This document shows, piece by piece, positions 14,618-21,429 of a stretch of DNA of 30,458 nt. A model generated the notes under the pieces. That model was not told where the DNA came from. It was given only the letters and a program-made list of their open reading frames with translations, and ran no database searches. Both the position numbers and the translations under genes were made by a program. Source of the stretch: CAZFLN01 sp964519905 (GTDB lineage Bacteria > Patescibacteriota > Microgenomatia > UBA1400 > UBA1396). The stretch lies in the NCBI GenBank assembly GCA_964519905.1, contig CAZFLN010000013.1, forward strand, positions 1-30,458, in the 5' to 3' direction. The first letter of the stretch is position 1, and each line of letters opens with the position of its first letter.

Positions 14618-16168
14618 CTAGAGATGAGCTTGACTAATTATATTCTCAACGACACTCGCAAAATCGTCTGGAGAATTGTCAACCGGCTGAAACTCATTAG
14701 GATTCTGCGGCAAGAGCGTGATCACTAGCTGCATCTCCTGACCAAGTTGCTGAGCCAAAACCTCTTGCAAAAGCAGTCTGTACTTTGGTTCTTCCAGGCG
14801 CTCTTGATGGAAAGGACGCGCCACACGAATCTCTACACTCTTTTCCGTAACACTCCCTAATTCAGAAGTTCGCAAGAGCGCTTCAACGGCTGTGCTCCGG
14901 GTGCGCAAGGCCAGTAAGATTGACTCCCATTGTTCTTGTACCATGCGTTCTGAAATCTCCATCGTCTGAGCCTTGGGTCCCGCCAATGGTTGAATTTTCT
15001 CAGCAACTGGCTGCATTGCACAGGCTTGAATACTTGGAGAAGTTTTTTGCTTCACTACAGTGGGATTCTTTGTGGGAATTGTTTGATCTTTCGGAGAGCC
15101 AGACCCACCGCCACTCTCCACATCTTCAGATGTATTCGGTCCTAACACCCAACGGTAGCAGGAAACTTCGAATCGAAGACCGTCTACGGGCTCTGGGCCG
15201 CTGCCTGCACGAGCCACAAAAAATTCCAATAGACCCAAAATGTTCTGTACCGTAACAGCACCTTCTCCCCGGTCCAGAGCCCGTGTCAGGCGCTCATGGA
15301 GCGACTGCAAGACCAAAACCTCAACTGAAGCAAAAGAGGTTCCAGACTGCCGCATCTGTGAAAATGTTTTTTCCAAGGTACCAACGTCTTTTTTTGCTAA
15401 AGCCATGAGCAAGTTTTGCACCTCTTGCGTCCCACCCACTAAGCTGGCCACTGCTTCGGCGCTGACTGATCCATTTACAGTTGCCTGCTGCAACCACTTC
15501 ACCGCGTCTCGAAAGCTGCCATTGGCCGCCGTAATGAGGCTCTCCAGCGCTTGTGGGGCTATGGTAAGCTTCTCTCCCTCAATCACTTTTTGTAACGCAT
15601 TTTTGATTTCATTTCTTGAAGCAAGGCGGAATTGAATCACTTGACAGCGAGACTGTATGGTAGCCGGAACTTTATGGAGCTCCGTGGTAGCGAGGATAAA
15701 AACGACCCGTTCTGGTGGCTCTTCGAGGAGCTTGAGCAATGCGTTAAATGCTTCAGCAGTGAGCATGTGAACTTCATCAAGAATCACCACGCGCACTGTG
15801 CCTTCTGGAGAAACAACCGACACTTCTTCTTGCAACTGACGAATATCATCAATTCCTCGATGACTCGCAGCATCCTGTTCAATCACGCCTTGAGCGCGCC
15901 CTTTGGCGATGCGTTGTAAAAGCGGATTATCCAGGTCAGGCTCTTGAAGCGTTCCCTTTTTTGCCAGAACAACTGCTTCGTTCGCGGGATCGTTGAGTAC
16001 ACGAGCCAAGATGCGAGCAGTAGAAGTTTTGCCCGTTCCACGCGGACCGGTAAATAAATAGGCATGGGCGTACTCACCAGTTTTTAGGACATTTAAGAAA
16101 TGATCACGAACTGATGCAATTTCCAAATCAACAATTTTTTGAGGACGATACGAACGATACCAAGACAT
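14618..16168 (-). CDS. dnaX: DNA polymerase III subunit gamma/tau
   Basis: A 516-residue clamp-loader ATPase (AAA+). Walker A is GPRGTGKT (41-48), Walker B VVILDEVH (127-134), sensor-1 ATT (160-162) and the SRC arginine-finger motif at 173-175. The region between Walker A and EQDAAS normally contains four zinc-binding cysteines; here residues 59-92 contain none, so the zinc module is lost or restructured. The C-terminal tau-like half is variable, with a KAQTMEISERMVQEQWESIL segment near the C-terminal domain. I saw no clear programmed-frameshift site. It has its own promoter 7 nt before the ATG and heads the dnaX-ybaB-recR unit. Its start lies back to back with a divergent orphan gene. Confidence 0.95.
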   Translation of the reverse strand: MSWYRSYRPQKIVDLEIASVRDHFLNVLKTGEYAHAYLFTGPRGTGKTSTARILARVLNDPANEAVVLAKKGTLQEPDLDNPLLQRIAKGRAQGVIEQDAASHRGIDDIRQLQEEVSVVSPEGTVRVVILDEVHMLTAEAFNALLKLLEEPPERVVFILATTELHKVPATIQSRCQVIQFRLASRNEIKNALQKVIEGEKLTIAPQALESLITAANGSFRDAVKWLQQATVNGSVSAEAVASLVGGTQEVQNLLMALAKKDVGTLEKTFSQMRQSGTSFASVEVLVLQSLHERLTRALDRGEGAVTVQNILGLLEFFVARAGSGPEPVDGLRFEVSCYRWVLGPNTSEDVESGGGSGSPKDQTIPTKNPTVVKQKTSPSIQACAMQPVAEKIQPLAGPKAQTMEISERMVQEQWESILLALRTRSTAVEALLRTSELGSVTEKSVEIRVARPFHQERLEEPKYRLLLQEVLAQQLGQEMQLVITLLPQNPNEFQPVDNSPDDFASVVENIISQAHL

Positions 16169-16175
16169 GGAGGTT

Positions 16176-16204
16176 AGTATAGGCGACCTTATTCAGATTA
16201 TGAA
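16176..16204 (-). promoter_or_regulatory. Promoter of the dnaX-ybaB-recR operon
   Basis: On the minus strand, TTCATA (16199-16204, 4 of 6) and TATACT (16176-16181, 5 of 6) are 17 bases apart. The -10 ends 7 nt before the dnaX ATG. The intervening bases (AACCTCC) resemble anti-Shine-Dalgarno rather than Shine-Dalgarno, so the transcript should be leaderless. Confidence 0.6.
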
Positions 16205-16225
16205 GAGGCTGAGAGTCCAAAAATA

Positions 16226-16234
16226 TGCTACAGT
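16226..16234 (+). promoter_or_regulatory. Extended -10 promoter of the 234-residue orphan gene
   Basis: TGC followed by TACAGT (16229-16234) forms an extended -10 element 16 nt before the ATG at 16251. It lies inside the longer open frame that begins at 16167, which is the reason for choosing the later start. Confidence 0.4.
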
Positions 16235-16250
16235 TTTTGATTACCAAGAT

Positions 16251-16955
16251 ATGTCATTTGAAAATCCAAGCTTGCAGCAAGCTATGCTGCGCTATCAAGA
16301 CATTATTTCTCGGCAAGCCGCACAAGAGAATGATTCTCTCGGGCAAACGGAAATTAAAAATCACTACAAATCAGCAGTCTTCCTGCAAGTTTTTTTTCAG
16401 AACTACTTACCGCACTTCTATCAAAACGTTGTTTTCACGCTTCCAGAAAGCATGCAACCTTCGCTTTTTGAAGTATTAATTGCAAGCATAACAATCGTGC
16501 GCTTCCCCTTGACGTACCCTTCCGTAACTCAGCACTATTGGAAGTTTTGTCGGCATGAGACACTGGCTGTTTCGTATCTTCCAGGACTTAAAACTGTTCA
16601 GCCCTGCTTTCAGCACAGTATTTTTCTCCCAGTCGGGTCATCACCATTAGATAAAATCGAAAACATCCTCGATGGCAGAGATGAAAACTCTATGAAACCA
16701 GAAAATGTAGATGACTCTCATCTGAATGTTTTTTTACTGGTACAACAAGGTAACTCTCTTCCAGCAAAAATTTCTTTTTCTGGAATACTGGATGGAGAAT
16801 TGCAAAAACCTCAAGAGTTTGTCTTTCTCAAGGAATTTCTTCAACCTGACATTAAATATGCCCTTTTGCCTGGATTTGAGCATCCTGAGTTCTCACGAGC
16901 GCAGATACAGGACATTTGGTATGCATACTCAGCGCATGATTCTTCGCTTCGCTGA
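16251..16955 (+). CDS. Hypothetical protein
   Basis: An unrecognised protein of 234 residues from the ATG at 16251 (MSFENPSLQQAMLRYQ...). The frame is open back to an ATG at 16167, which would overlap the dnaX start codon, but the only promoter-like element lies between the two. The protein is soluble, mixed alpha/beta in character, with aromatic-rich patches (FQNYLPHFYQNVVF; HYWKFCRHE) and no known motif or membrane segment. It is divergent from dnaX and ends at the strong bidirectional terminator shared with the ribosomal operon. Confidence 0.6.
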   Translation: MSFENPSLQQAMLRYQDIISRQAAQENDSLGQTEIKNHYKSAVFLQVFFQNYLPHFYQNVVFTLPESMQPSLFEVLIASITIVRFPLTYPSVTQHYWKFCRHETLAVSYLPGLKTVQPCFQHSIFLPVGSSPLDKIENILDGRDENSMKPENVDDSHLNVFLLVQQGNSLPAKISFSGILDGELQKPQEFVFLKEFLQPDIKYALLPGFEHPEFSRAQIQDIWYAYSAHDSSLR

Positions 16956-16970
16956 TTTTCTTTACAGGCT

Positions 16971-17010
16971 AAAAAAACCCTCTCGACCACTGGTCGAGAG
17001 GGTTTTGATT
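16971..17010. terminator. Strong bidirectional intrinsic terminator
   Basis: A perfect 11-bp stem, CCCTCTCGACC (16978-16988) and GGTCGAGAGGG (16992-17002), has a 3-nt loop, extended by four A-T pairs. On the minus strand it is followed by seven T and lies 24 nt after the rpsI stop, ending the ribosomal operon. On the plus strand the T-rich TTTTGATTT serves the convergent orphan gene. Confidence 0.95.
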
Positions 17011-17026
17011 TCGAGTGAAATGCCGA

Positions 17027-17536
17027 TTAACGCTTCGGACTGGAACGCTTGCGGCGGGCTTTACCACCAGTATTTGGCTTGCGTGACTCTTTCATACGAG
17101 CGTCACGGGTCACCAATCCAGCATCACGCAGAGCTTTTTTGAAGCCTGGATCAATTTGGATCAGTGCTCGAGAAATACCGAGAATTGCAGCGTCAAGTTG
17201 AGAAGAAACACCAGATCCACTCACCTTCACACTCACTGCGTATTTACCGAGAGTATCGGTCACGCGGAATGGTGTGAGGAAACGAGCCTCTGGTCCCAAA
17301 ACTGGTGCAAAGTACTCAGTCATTGGAGTTTCGTTCACGACGTAGTCACCAGGCTGGAGATACAAACGTACTCGAGCGGTAGCAGTCTTGCGTCGACCAA
17401 TGGTTGCAATGTATTCACCGGCTGGAGCAGCCACGCGAGTGCGTGCTTGCTTGCTGGCAGATCGAGCAGCTACTGGGCTTGCCTTCTTAATAACTTTTTG
17501 AACTTTTCGAGCTGGTTTCTTGAATTGTTTTGCCAT
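17027..17536 (-). CDS. rpsI: Small ribosomal subunit protein uS9
   Basis: A 169-residue uS9. The conserved core starts near residue 41 (EYIATIGRRKTATARVRLYL) and contains the typical GSGVSSQLDAAILGISRAL region. Residues 1-40 are a basic Lys/Ala/Arg-rich extension not found in the E. coli protein. The extreme C-terminus, which in E. coli ends SKR and touches the P-site tRNA anticodon stem-loop, here ends RSSPKR. It is the last gene of the ribosomal operon, 9 nt after rplM, with an AAAGGAA Shine-Dalgarno, and is followed by a strong terminator. Confidence 0.97.
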   Translation of the reverse strand: MAKQFKKPARKVQKVIKKASPVAARSASKQARTRVAAPAGEYIATIGRRKTATARVRLYLQPGDYVVNETPMTEYFAPVLGPEARFLTPFRVTDTLGKYAVSVKVSGSGVSSQLDAAILGISRALIQIDPGFKKALRDAGLVTRDARMKESRKPNTGGKARRKRSSPKR

Positions 17537-17545
17537 GAATTTCCT

Positions 17546-17965
17546 TTACTTGGTGAGCTTATCCTGATAGGTATGCTCTGCGGTGGCAAACACCTTCACC
17601 CGGCGTAAACGAGGAGTTTGTTGTTTGTTTTTTGGGAGCATTCCCTTGACGGCGTGTTCAATAACTTTTCGAGGATCACGACCCAAGAGAGTTTCAAACG
17701 ACTCACCACGAATTCCACCAGGGAATCCAGAGTGTCGCCAGTAGGTTTTGCCTGCTGCCTTGTTTCCAGTAACCTGGACTTGAGCCGCATTGATCACAAT
17801 AACGTAGTCTCCACCATCAACGTGAGGGGTGAACGTTGGCTTGTTCTTGCCGATCAGGAGTTGAGCCACTTCTGTAGCGACCTCTCCCAAAATGCGACCT
17901 TGTGCGTCAACCACGTGCCAGGCACGTTGCACACCTTGTGGTCGTTGCATGTAACTTGTTTGCAT
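17546..17965 (-). CDS. rplM: Large ribosomal subunit protein uL13
   Basis: A 139-residue uL13 of usual length, an early-assembly protein of the 50S subunit. Recognisable segments are WHVVDAQGRILGEVATEVA, DYVIVINAAQVQVTGNK, YWRHSGFPGG and VKGMLPKNK. It is paired with rpsI as in most bacteria; here the pair is fused to the end of the alpha-operon segment, directly after rplQ. An in-frame ATG six codons into the gene is possible, but the first ATG has the better upstream purines (AGAAAGA). Confidence 0.97.
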   Translation of the reverse strand: MQTSYMQRPQGVQRAWHVVDAQGRILGEVATEVAQLLIGKNKPTFTPHVDGGDYVIVINAAQVQVTGNKAAGKTYWRHSGFPGGIRGESFETLLGRDPRKVIEHAVKGMLPKNKQQTPRLRRVKVFATAEHTYQDKLTK

Positions 17966-17988
17966 AGTCGTTCTTTCTCGTGTCCTCG

Positions 17989-18516
17989 TTATTCAGACTT
18001 CTTTTCAGAAGTTTTTTTGGCAGTCTTGGTAGTTTTCTTGGCAGGAGCCTTCTTCACAGCTGGCTTCTTTTCCGTTACTTCTTCAGTTTTTTCTGCTGGT
18101 TCAGCTTTTACGGCCTTTTCAGCTTTCTTTTCCTTAGAAGCAGCAGATTCTTTTGTGGTTGGAGCACTCAGCAGCTCGATTTTCACCATATGAGCATCAT
18201 CACCACGGCGACGACCCAAAGAGGTAATTCGAGTAAATCCTGAGGTGCGATCCTGCATGTTTGCAGCCACACCATCAACTAAATGATTCACCACTTGGCG
18301 AGAACCAAAAAACTGTTCCAAAACACGACGAGCATGGACAGTGCCATCTTGTGCGCGGTGGATGAGTTTGTCAGCCAAACGCTTGAGCTGCTTGGCTTTT
18401 GGCTCGGTAGTTTCGATAGTGCCTTGCTCAAATAAGTTGACAAGCAACCCTTTGAAGAGTGCCTTACGGCCCTTGGTATCGGTATTAAAATGCTTTGCTT
18501 TGACTCGGTGACGCAT
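17989..18516 (-). CDS. rplQ: Large ribosomal subunit protein bL17 with long C-terminal tail
   Basis: A 175-residue bL17. Residues 1-118 are the normal fold (MRHRVKAKHFNTDTKGRKAL ... VKIELL), close to the full length of most homologues. Residues 119-175 are a Lys/Ala/Glu-rich low-complexity tail (for example KKPAVKKAPAKKTTKTAKKT) resembling the tail of uS5 in this window. bL17 sits near the peptide exit tunnel on the 50S surface, so the tail could reach solvent or rRNA. An AGGAATCCC Shine-Dalgarno precedes the ATG; it lies 8 nt after rpoA. Confidence 0.97.
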   Translation of the reverse strand: MRHRVKAKHFNTDTKGRKALFKGLLVNLFEQGTIETTEPKAKQLKRLADKLIHRAQDGTVHARRVLEQFFGSRQVVNHLVDGVAANMQDRTSGFTRITSLGRRRGDDAHMVKIELLSAPTTKESAASKEKKAEKAVKAEPAEKTEEVTEKKPAVKKAPAKKTTKTAKKTSEKKSE

Positions 18517-18524
18517 GGGATTCC

Positions 18525-19454
18525 TTACTCCTGGCCCTCATCTTTACGGAAGTTAGCGCCAACCTTTTCCAAAGCGTCGGTTACCAAAGTAACAGACTTA
18601 CCGCCAAGGTTTTTGACCACAGCGACTTGGTTTTCGGTTGCGTTCATCAGGTCACCAACGGTCTGGTAGCCACCCTTGCGCAGAGCATTTGCAATGCGAG
18701 TTGGGAGGTCCAATTCCTCAATGGTGAGACGGGAAACTTCGTCAGAAGCACGAGCAGCCGGGGCTTCTACTTTTTCAATCACGTTCTGTGGGTTAATGAC
18801 TTGCTGGAACTGCTGAATCAGGATTTCGGCTGACTGGTGCAGTGCTTCTTTCGCATCAATGGTGCCATTGGTCCAAACACGCAAGATCAAACGATCAAAG
18901 TCAGTTCGGTTTCCAACACGAGTTTCTTCCACTCGGTAGGCAACTTTTACGACTGGTGAAAACAGCGCATCAATCAGCATTTCTCCGGACAAATCAGTAA
19001 CTTCGCGCTCACTGGCTGGACTGAATCCGGTTCCGGACTCAACAGTCAGTTCAATTGAGAGCTCAGTTTTGCCTTCGAGGGTAGCAATATGGTGATCTGG
19101 GTTTACAACTTCAACACCACTTGGGGTCTTGATGTCCTTGGCAGTCACAACACCACCCTTGGCAGAGAGAGTCAAGGTTGCTACGTCATCGTGCACACCA
19201 GTAACTCGAATGCCTTTCAGGTTCAACAAAAGTTCAACGACGTCTTCAGAAACTCCTTTAATAGTGGAGAACTGATGATCGACGCCAGAAATTTTGACAG
19301 AAGTGACTGCGTGTCCTGGGATGGACGAAAGCAGCACTCGGCGAAGTGCATTTCCAACAGTGTTCCCAAATCCGCGCTCGAGAGGTTCGAACACAAACTC
19401 GGTGTAGTCGGTGGTTTGTTCGGTGGTTGTGACGTTAAATCGTGGTGTAATCAT
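18525..19454 (-). CDS. rpoA: DNA-directed RNA polymerase subunit alpha
   Basis: A 309-residue alpha subunit. The N-terminal dimerisation domain has the signature FEPLERGFGNTVGNALRRVL and SSIPG near residues 22-47. A short linker (EAPAARASDE) leads to a C-terminal domain with the expected helix-hairpin-helix (LPTRIANALRKGGYQTVGDL), retaining the Arg matching E. coli R265 for UP-element contact. Length is near normal. It has a good AAGGAGA Shine-Dalgarno and lies between rpsD and rplQ, the usual alpha-operon order. Confidence 0.98.
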   Translation of the reverse strand: MITPRFNVTTTEQTTDYTEFVFEPLERGFGNTVGNALRRVLLSSIPGHAVTSVKISGVDHQFSTIKGVSEDVVELLLNLKGIRVTGVHDDVATLTLSAKGGVVTAKDIKTPSGVEVVNPDHHIATLEGKTELSIELTVESGTGFSPASEREVTDLSGEMLIDALFSPVVKVAYRVEETRVGNRTDFDRLILRVWTNGTIDAKEALHQSAEILIQQFQQVINPQNVIEKVEAPAARASDEVSRLTIEELDLPTRIANALRKGGYQTVGDLMNATENQVAVVKNLGGKSVTLVTDALEKVGANFRKDEGQE

Positions 19455-19490
19455 AATAGTATCTCCTTGCGGTTGCGTGACTCATTCAGT

Positions 19491-20099
19491 TTAGCGTGAG
19501 TAGTACTCAACAACGAGTTGCTCCTCAATTCCTTCGGTGATGTCTTCTCGAGATGGCAAAGCAACAACCTTACCAGCACGAGCTTTTCGCTCCAACCAAG
19601 CTGGAACACCCTTCGCAGTGTCTTCCAACAAAGAAGCAACATAGGGGATTTTTGCAGCGGTTTCAGTCAGCTCAATCACGTCACCAATTTGAACGCGATA
19701 GGAAGAAATGTTTACACGCTTCCCGTTGACCAAAACGTTGCGATGATTCACTAATTGACGAGCGGCAGCACGAGTTGGAGCAAAGCCCAAACGGTAGACC
19801 ACGTTGTCCAGACGACGCTCGAGGAACTTTAAAAATTCCTGACCAGTTCCCAGCTTTGAGGTAGTCGCTTCGATGAATACGCGGCTCAAGTACTTTTCTT
19901 GAACTCCGTACACAATACGAACCTTTTGCTTTTCCATAAGCTGACGACCATAGTCAGAAACCTTGCGGCGCATCTTCTTACCATGAACACCAGGTCGCAA
20001 AGCCAAACGGCGAGCCACCTTGAGTGAGTTCGTCTTGAGACCAAGTTCTTGTCCAAGTTTTCGAGCCAATTTATTCTTCGGACCAATATGTCTAGCCAT
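19491..20099 (-). CDS. rpsD: Small ribosomal subunit protein uS4
   Basis: A 202-residue uS4, a primary 16S rRNA-binding protein. It shows the N-terminal RHIGPKNKLARKLGQELGLK, the S4 RNA-binding domain (LERRLDNVVYRLGFAPTRAAARQLVNHRNVLVNGK) and the C-terminal EEQLVVEYYSR. The N-terminal region has no cysteines, so it is the zinc-free form. It overlaps rpsK by 8 nt, suggesting translational coupling. Confidence 0.98.
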   Translation of the reverse strand: MARHIGPKNKLARKLGQELGLKTNSLKVARRLALRPGVHGKKMRRKVSDYGRQLMEKQKVRIVYGVQEKYLSRVFIEATTSKLGTGQEFLKFLERRLDNVVYRLGFAPTRAAARQLVNHRNVLVNGKRVNISSYRVQIGDVIELTETAAKIPYVASLLEDTAKGVPAWLERKARAGKVVALPSREDITEGIEEQLVVEYYSR

Positions 20100-20487
20100 G
20101 TCGCATCTTCCGTGCTTTTGTACCGTTGTGTGGGATCGGGGTTACGTCCGCGATCATTGTCAGATTAATTCCAGAATTCTTGATAACACGCAAAGCTGCA
20201 TCGCGACCAGGACCTGGTCCCTTGATAAACAGTTCTGCTTGACGCATTCCCAAGGTTCGAGCCTTGTCGACTGCATCTTCGATGGTCACCGTTGCGGCAT
20301 AAGGAGTTGACTTGCGAGAACCACTGAATCCAGTTGTTCCGGTTGTGCTCCAGGCTACTACGTTGCCTTTTTCGTCAGTGACAGTGACGATCGTGTTGTT
20401 AAACGTCGCGTTGATGTAAATACGTCCAGCAGCAACACTGCGAACGTTCTTTTTTCCACCACGCTGAGTTTTGTTATTCGTTGCCAT
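20092..20487 (-). CDS. rpsK: Small ribosomal subunit protein uS11
   Basis: A 131-residue uS11 of normal length, part of the 30S platform near the Shine-Dalgarno/anti-Shine-Dalgarno helix. Diagnostic segments are AAGRIYINATFNNTIVTVTD, WSTTGTTGFSGSRKSTPYAA, IKGPGPGRDAALR and VTPIPHNGTKARKMRHG. A Ser/Thr-rich variation around ARTLGMRQAELF is unremarkable. It overlaps rpsD by 8 nt and lies 13 nt after rpsM. Confidence 0.97.
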   Translation of the reverse strand: MATNNKTQRGGKKNVRSVAAGRIYINATFNNTIVTVTDEKGNVVAWSTTGTTGFSGSRKSTPYAATVTIEDAVDKARTLGMRQAELFIKGPGPGRDAALRVIKNSGINLTMIADVTPIPHNGTKARKMRHG

Positions 20488-20500
20488 ATATATTCAACCT

Positions 20501-20905
20501 TTATGACTTCTTCGCTTCTTCAAGTTTTTGAGCCAATTCCTTGGTCATAGCACCGACCGTTCGGCGCTTGCCTCGAAGCGTACGACCGTTTGTCTTTGTG
20601 CGCTGTCCACGAGTTGGCAAACCTGCAATGTGTCGGAGTCCTCGGTAGGCTCGAACACGCTTGAGGCGTTCAATGTTATCGCGGATATCCTTGCGGAGTG
20701 TTCCTTCAACGTCATAAGAAGTGTCCAGAACCTTTTGCAAACGAGAAACTTCTTCGTTATTCAGTTCGTCGATTCGCTTGTCGCCAGAAACATTGGCTTT
20801 TCGGAGCAAATCGTGAACGTTCGAACGTCCGATGCCATAAATAGCAGTCAGAGCAATCCAAACTTTTTTCTTAGGGGCGAGGTCAATTCCAGCGATACGA
20901 GGCAT
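20501..20905 (-). CDS. rpsM: Small ribosomal subunit protein uS13
   Basis: A 134-residue uS13 (MPRIAGIDLAPKKKVWIALT; YGIGRSNVHDLLRKA; RAYRGLRHIAGLPTRGQRTKTNGRT). The protein forms bridges to the 50S and its basic C-terminal tail reaches the P-site tRNA. Here, after RTLRGKRR, the protein continues as a helical mixed-charge segment (TVGAMTKELAQKLEEAKKS) instead of the short basic tail of E. coli, making it somewhat longer. It follows rpmJ by 14 nt. Confidence 0.97.
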   Translation of the reverse strand: MPRIAGIDLAPKKKVWIALTAIYGIGRSNVHDLLRKANVSGDKRIDELNNEEVSRLQKVLDTSYDVEGTLRKDIRDNIERLKRVRAYRGLRHIAGLPTRGQRTKTNGRTLRGKRRTVGAMTKELAQKLEEAKKS

Positions 20906-20919
20906 ACTATTCCTGAGGG

Positions 20920-21033
20920 TTACCCTTGTGTTTGATTATGTCGACGGTTGACGCAACGAATCTGCTTCTTCCCTGCTCGGGTAATCAGCTTACAATCTTT
21001 GCACCGTGGCTTAATACTTGTTTTGTATTTCAT
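20920..21033 (-). CDS. rpmJ: Large ribosomal subunit protein bL36
   Basis: A 37-residue bL36 beginning MKYKTSIKPRCKDCKLITRA and ending RRHNQTQG. The zinc ligands C11, C14, C27 and H32 are all present, so this is the zinc-binding (C+) form. The ATG at 21033 overlaps the infA TGA stop (ATGA), which couples translation of the two. The normal infA-rpmJ-rpsM order supports the call. Confidence 0.97.
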   Translation of the reverse strand: MKYKTSIKPRCKDCKLITRAGKKQIRCVNRRHNQTQG

Positions 21034-21368
21034 GCTTCCTCATTTGTTACTTCTGTTGTCTCGGCTGGTGTGTCCTGGACAGGAGCTGCTGGCTCCTCTG
21101 GCATACCGAAACGAGCATCTTGACCATTTTCTCGCAATCGGCGAGTGATCCGAGCTCGTTGCAGATCATACACAGTCATTTCAGCGATAATAGCGTCACC
21201 AGGCAAGACCCGGATGTTAAAACGACGCATATTTCCGTTGACGGTGCACAAAACTGTTCGACCAACTAATTGTTCCGGACCTTCCGTAATGGTGGCTCGG
21301 TACATCATGTTGGGCAGGGCTTCCGTTACCGTTCCCCGAATCTCAAACAAGTCTTTTCGTGCACTCAC
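21030..21368 (-). CDS. infA: Translation initiation factor IF-1 with acidic C-terminal tail
   Basis: IF-1 is an OB-fold protein that occupies the 30S A site during initiation. The core (KDLFEIRGTVTEALPNMMYRA ... GRTVLCTVNGNMRRFNIRVLPGDAI ... DLQRARITRR) covers about residues 5-80. Residues 82-112 form an acidic Pro/Glu/Thr-rich tail absent from the usual 72-residue IF-1. The GTG at 21368 is chosen because a longer frame (GTG at 21407) would begin inside the promoter at 21398-21426, and because AAAGAGA sits at Shine-Dalgarno distance before it. It overlaps rpmJ by 4 nt. Confidence 0.93.
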   Translation of the reverse strand: MSARKDLFEIRGTVTEALPNMMYRATITEGPEQLVGRTVLCTVNGNMRRFNIRVLPGDAIIAEMTVYDLQRARITRRLRENGQDARFGMPEEPAAPVQDTPAETTEVTNEEA

Positions 21369-21397
21369 AGTGTATCTCTTTTCTTTACAGAACCCGA

Positions 21398-21426
21398 ATT
21401 GTACCAAAGATTGCGATCTTTCTCAA
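21398..21426 (-). promoter_or_regulatory. Internal sigma70-type promoter before infA
   Basis: On the minus strand, TTGAGA (21421-21426, 5 of 6) and TACAAT (21398-21403, 5 of 6) are 17 bases apart, the best promoter match in the window. It starts 3 nt after the adk stop and predicts a leader of about 22 nt with a Shine-Dalgarno for infA. It can transcribe infA through rpsI separately from the upstream ribosomal genes. Confidence 0.7.
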
Positions 21427-21429
21427 GAC

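Noticed and set aside
14618..16168. Programmed frameshift in dnaX producing a gamma subunit
   Set aside because: Two A-runs (near 15045 and 15370 on the minus strand) were inspected, but neither places slippery codons in the right frame, and I saw no supporting stem-loop.
21369..21407. Longer IF-1 start at 21407
   Set aside because: It would lie within the promoter -10 region; the GTG at 21368 has a ribosome site and matches the family start.
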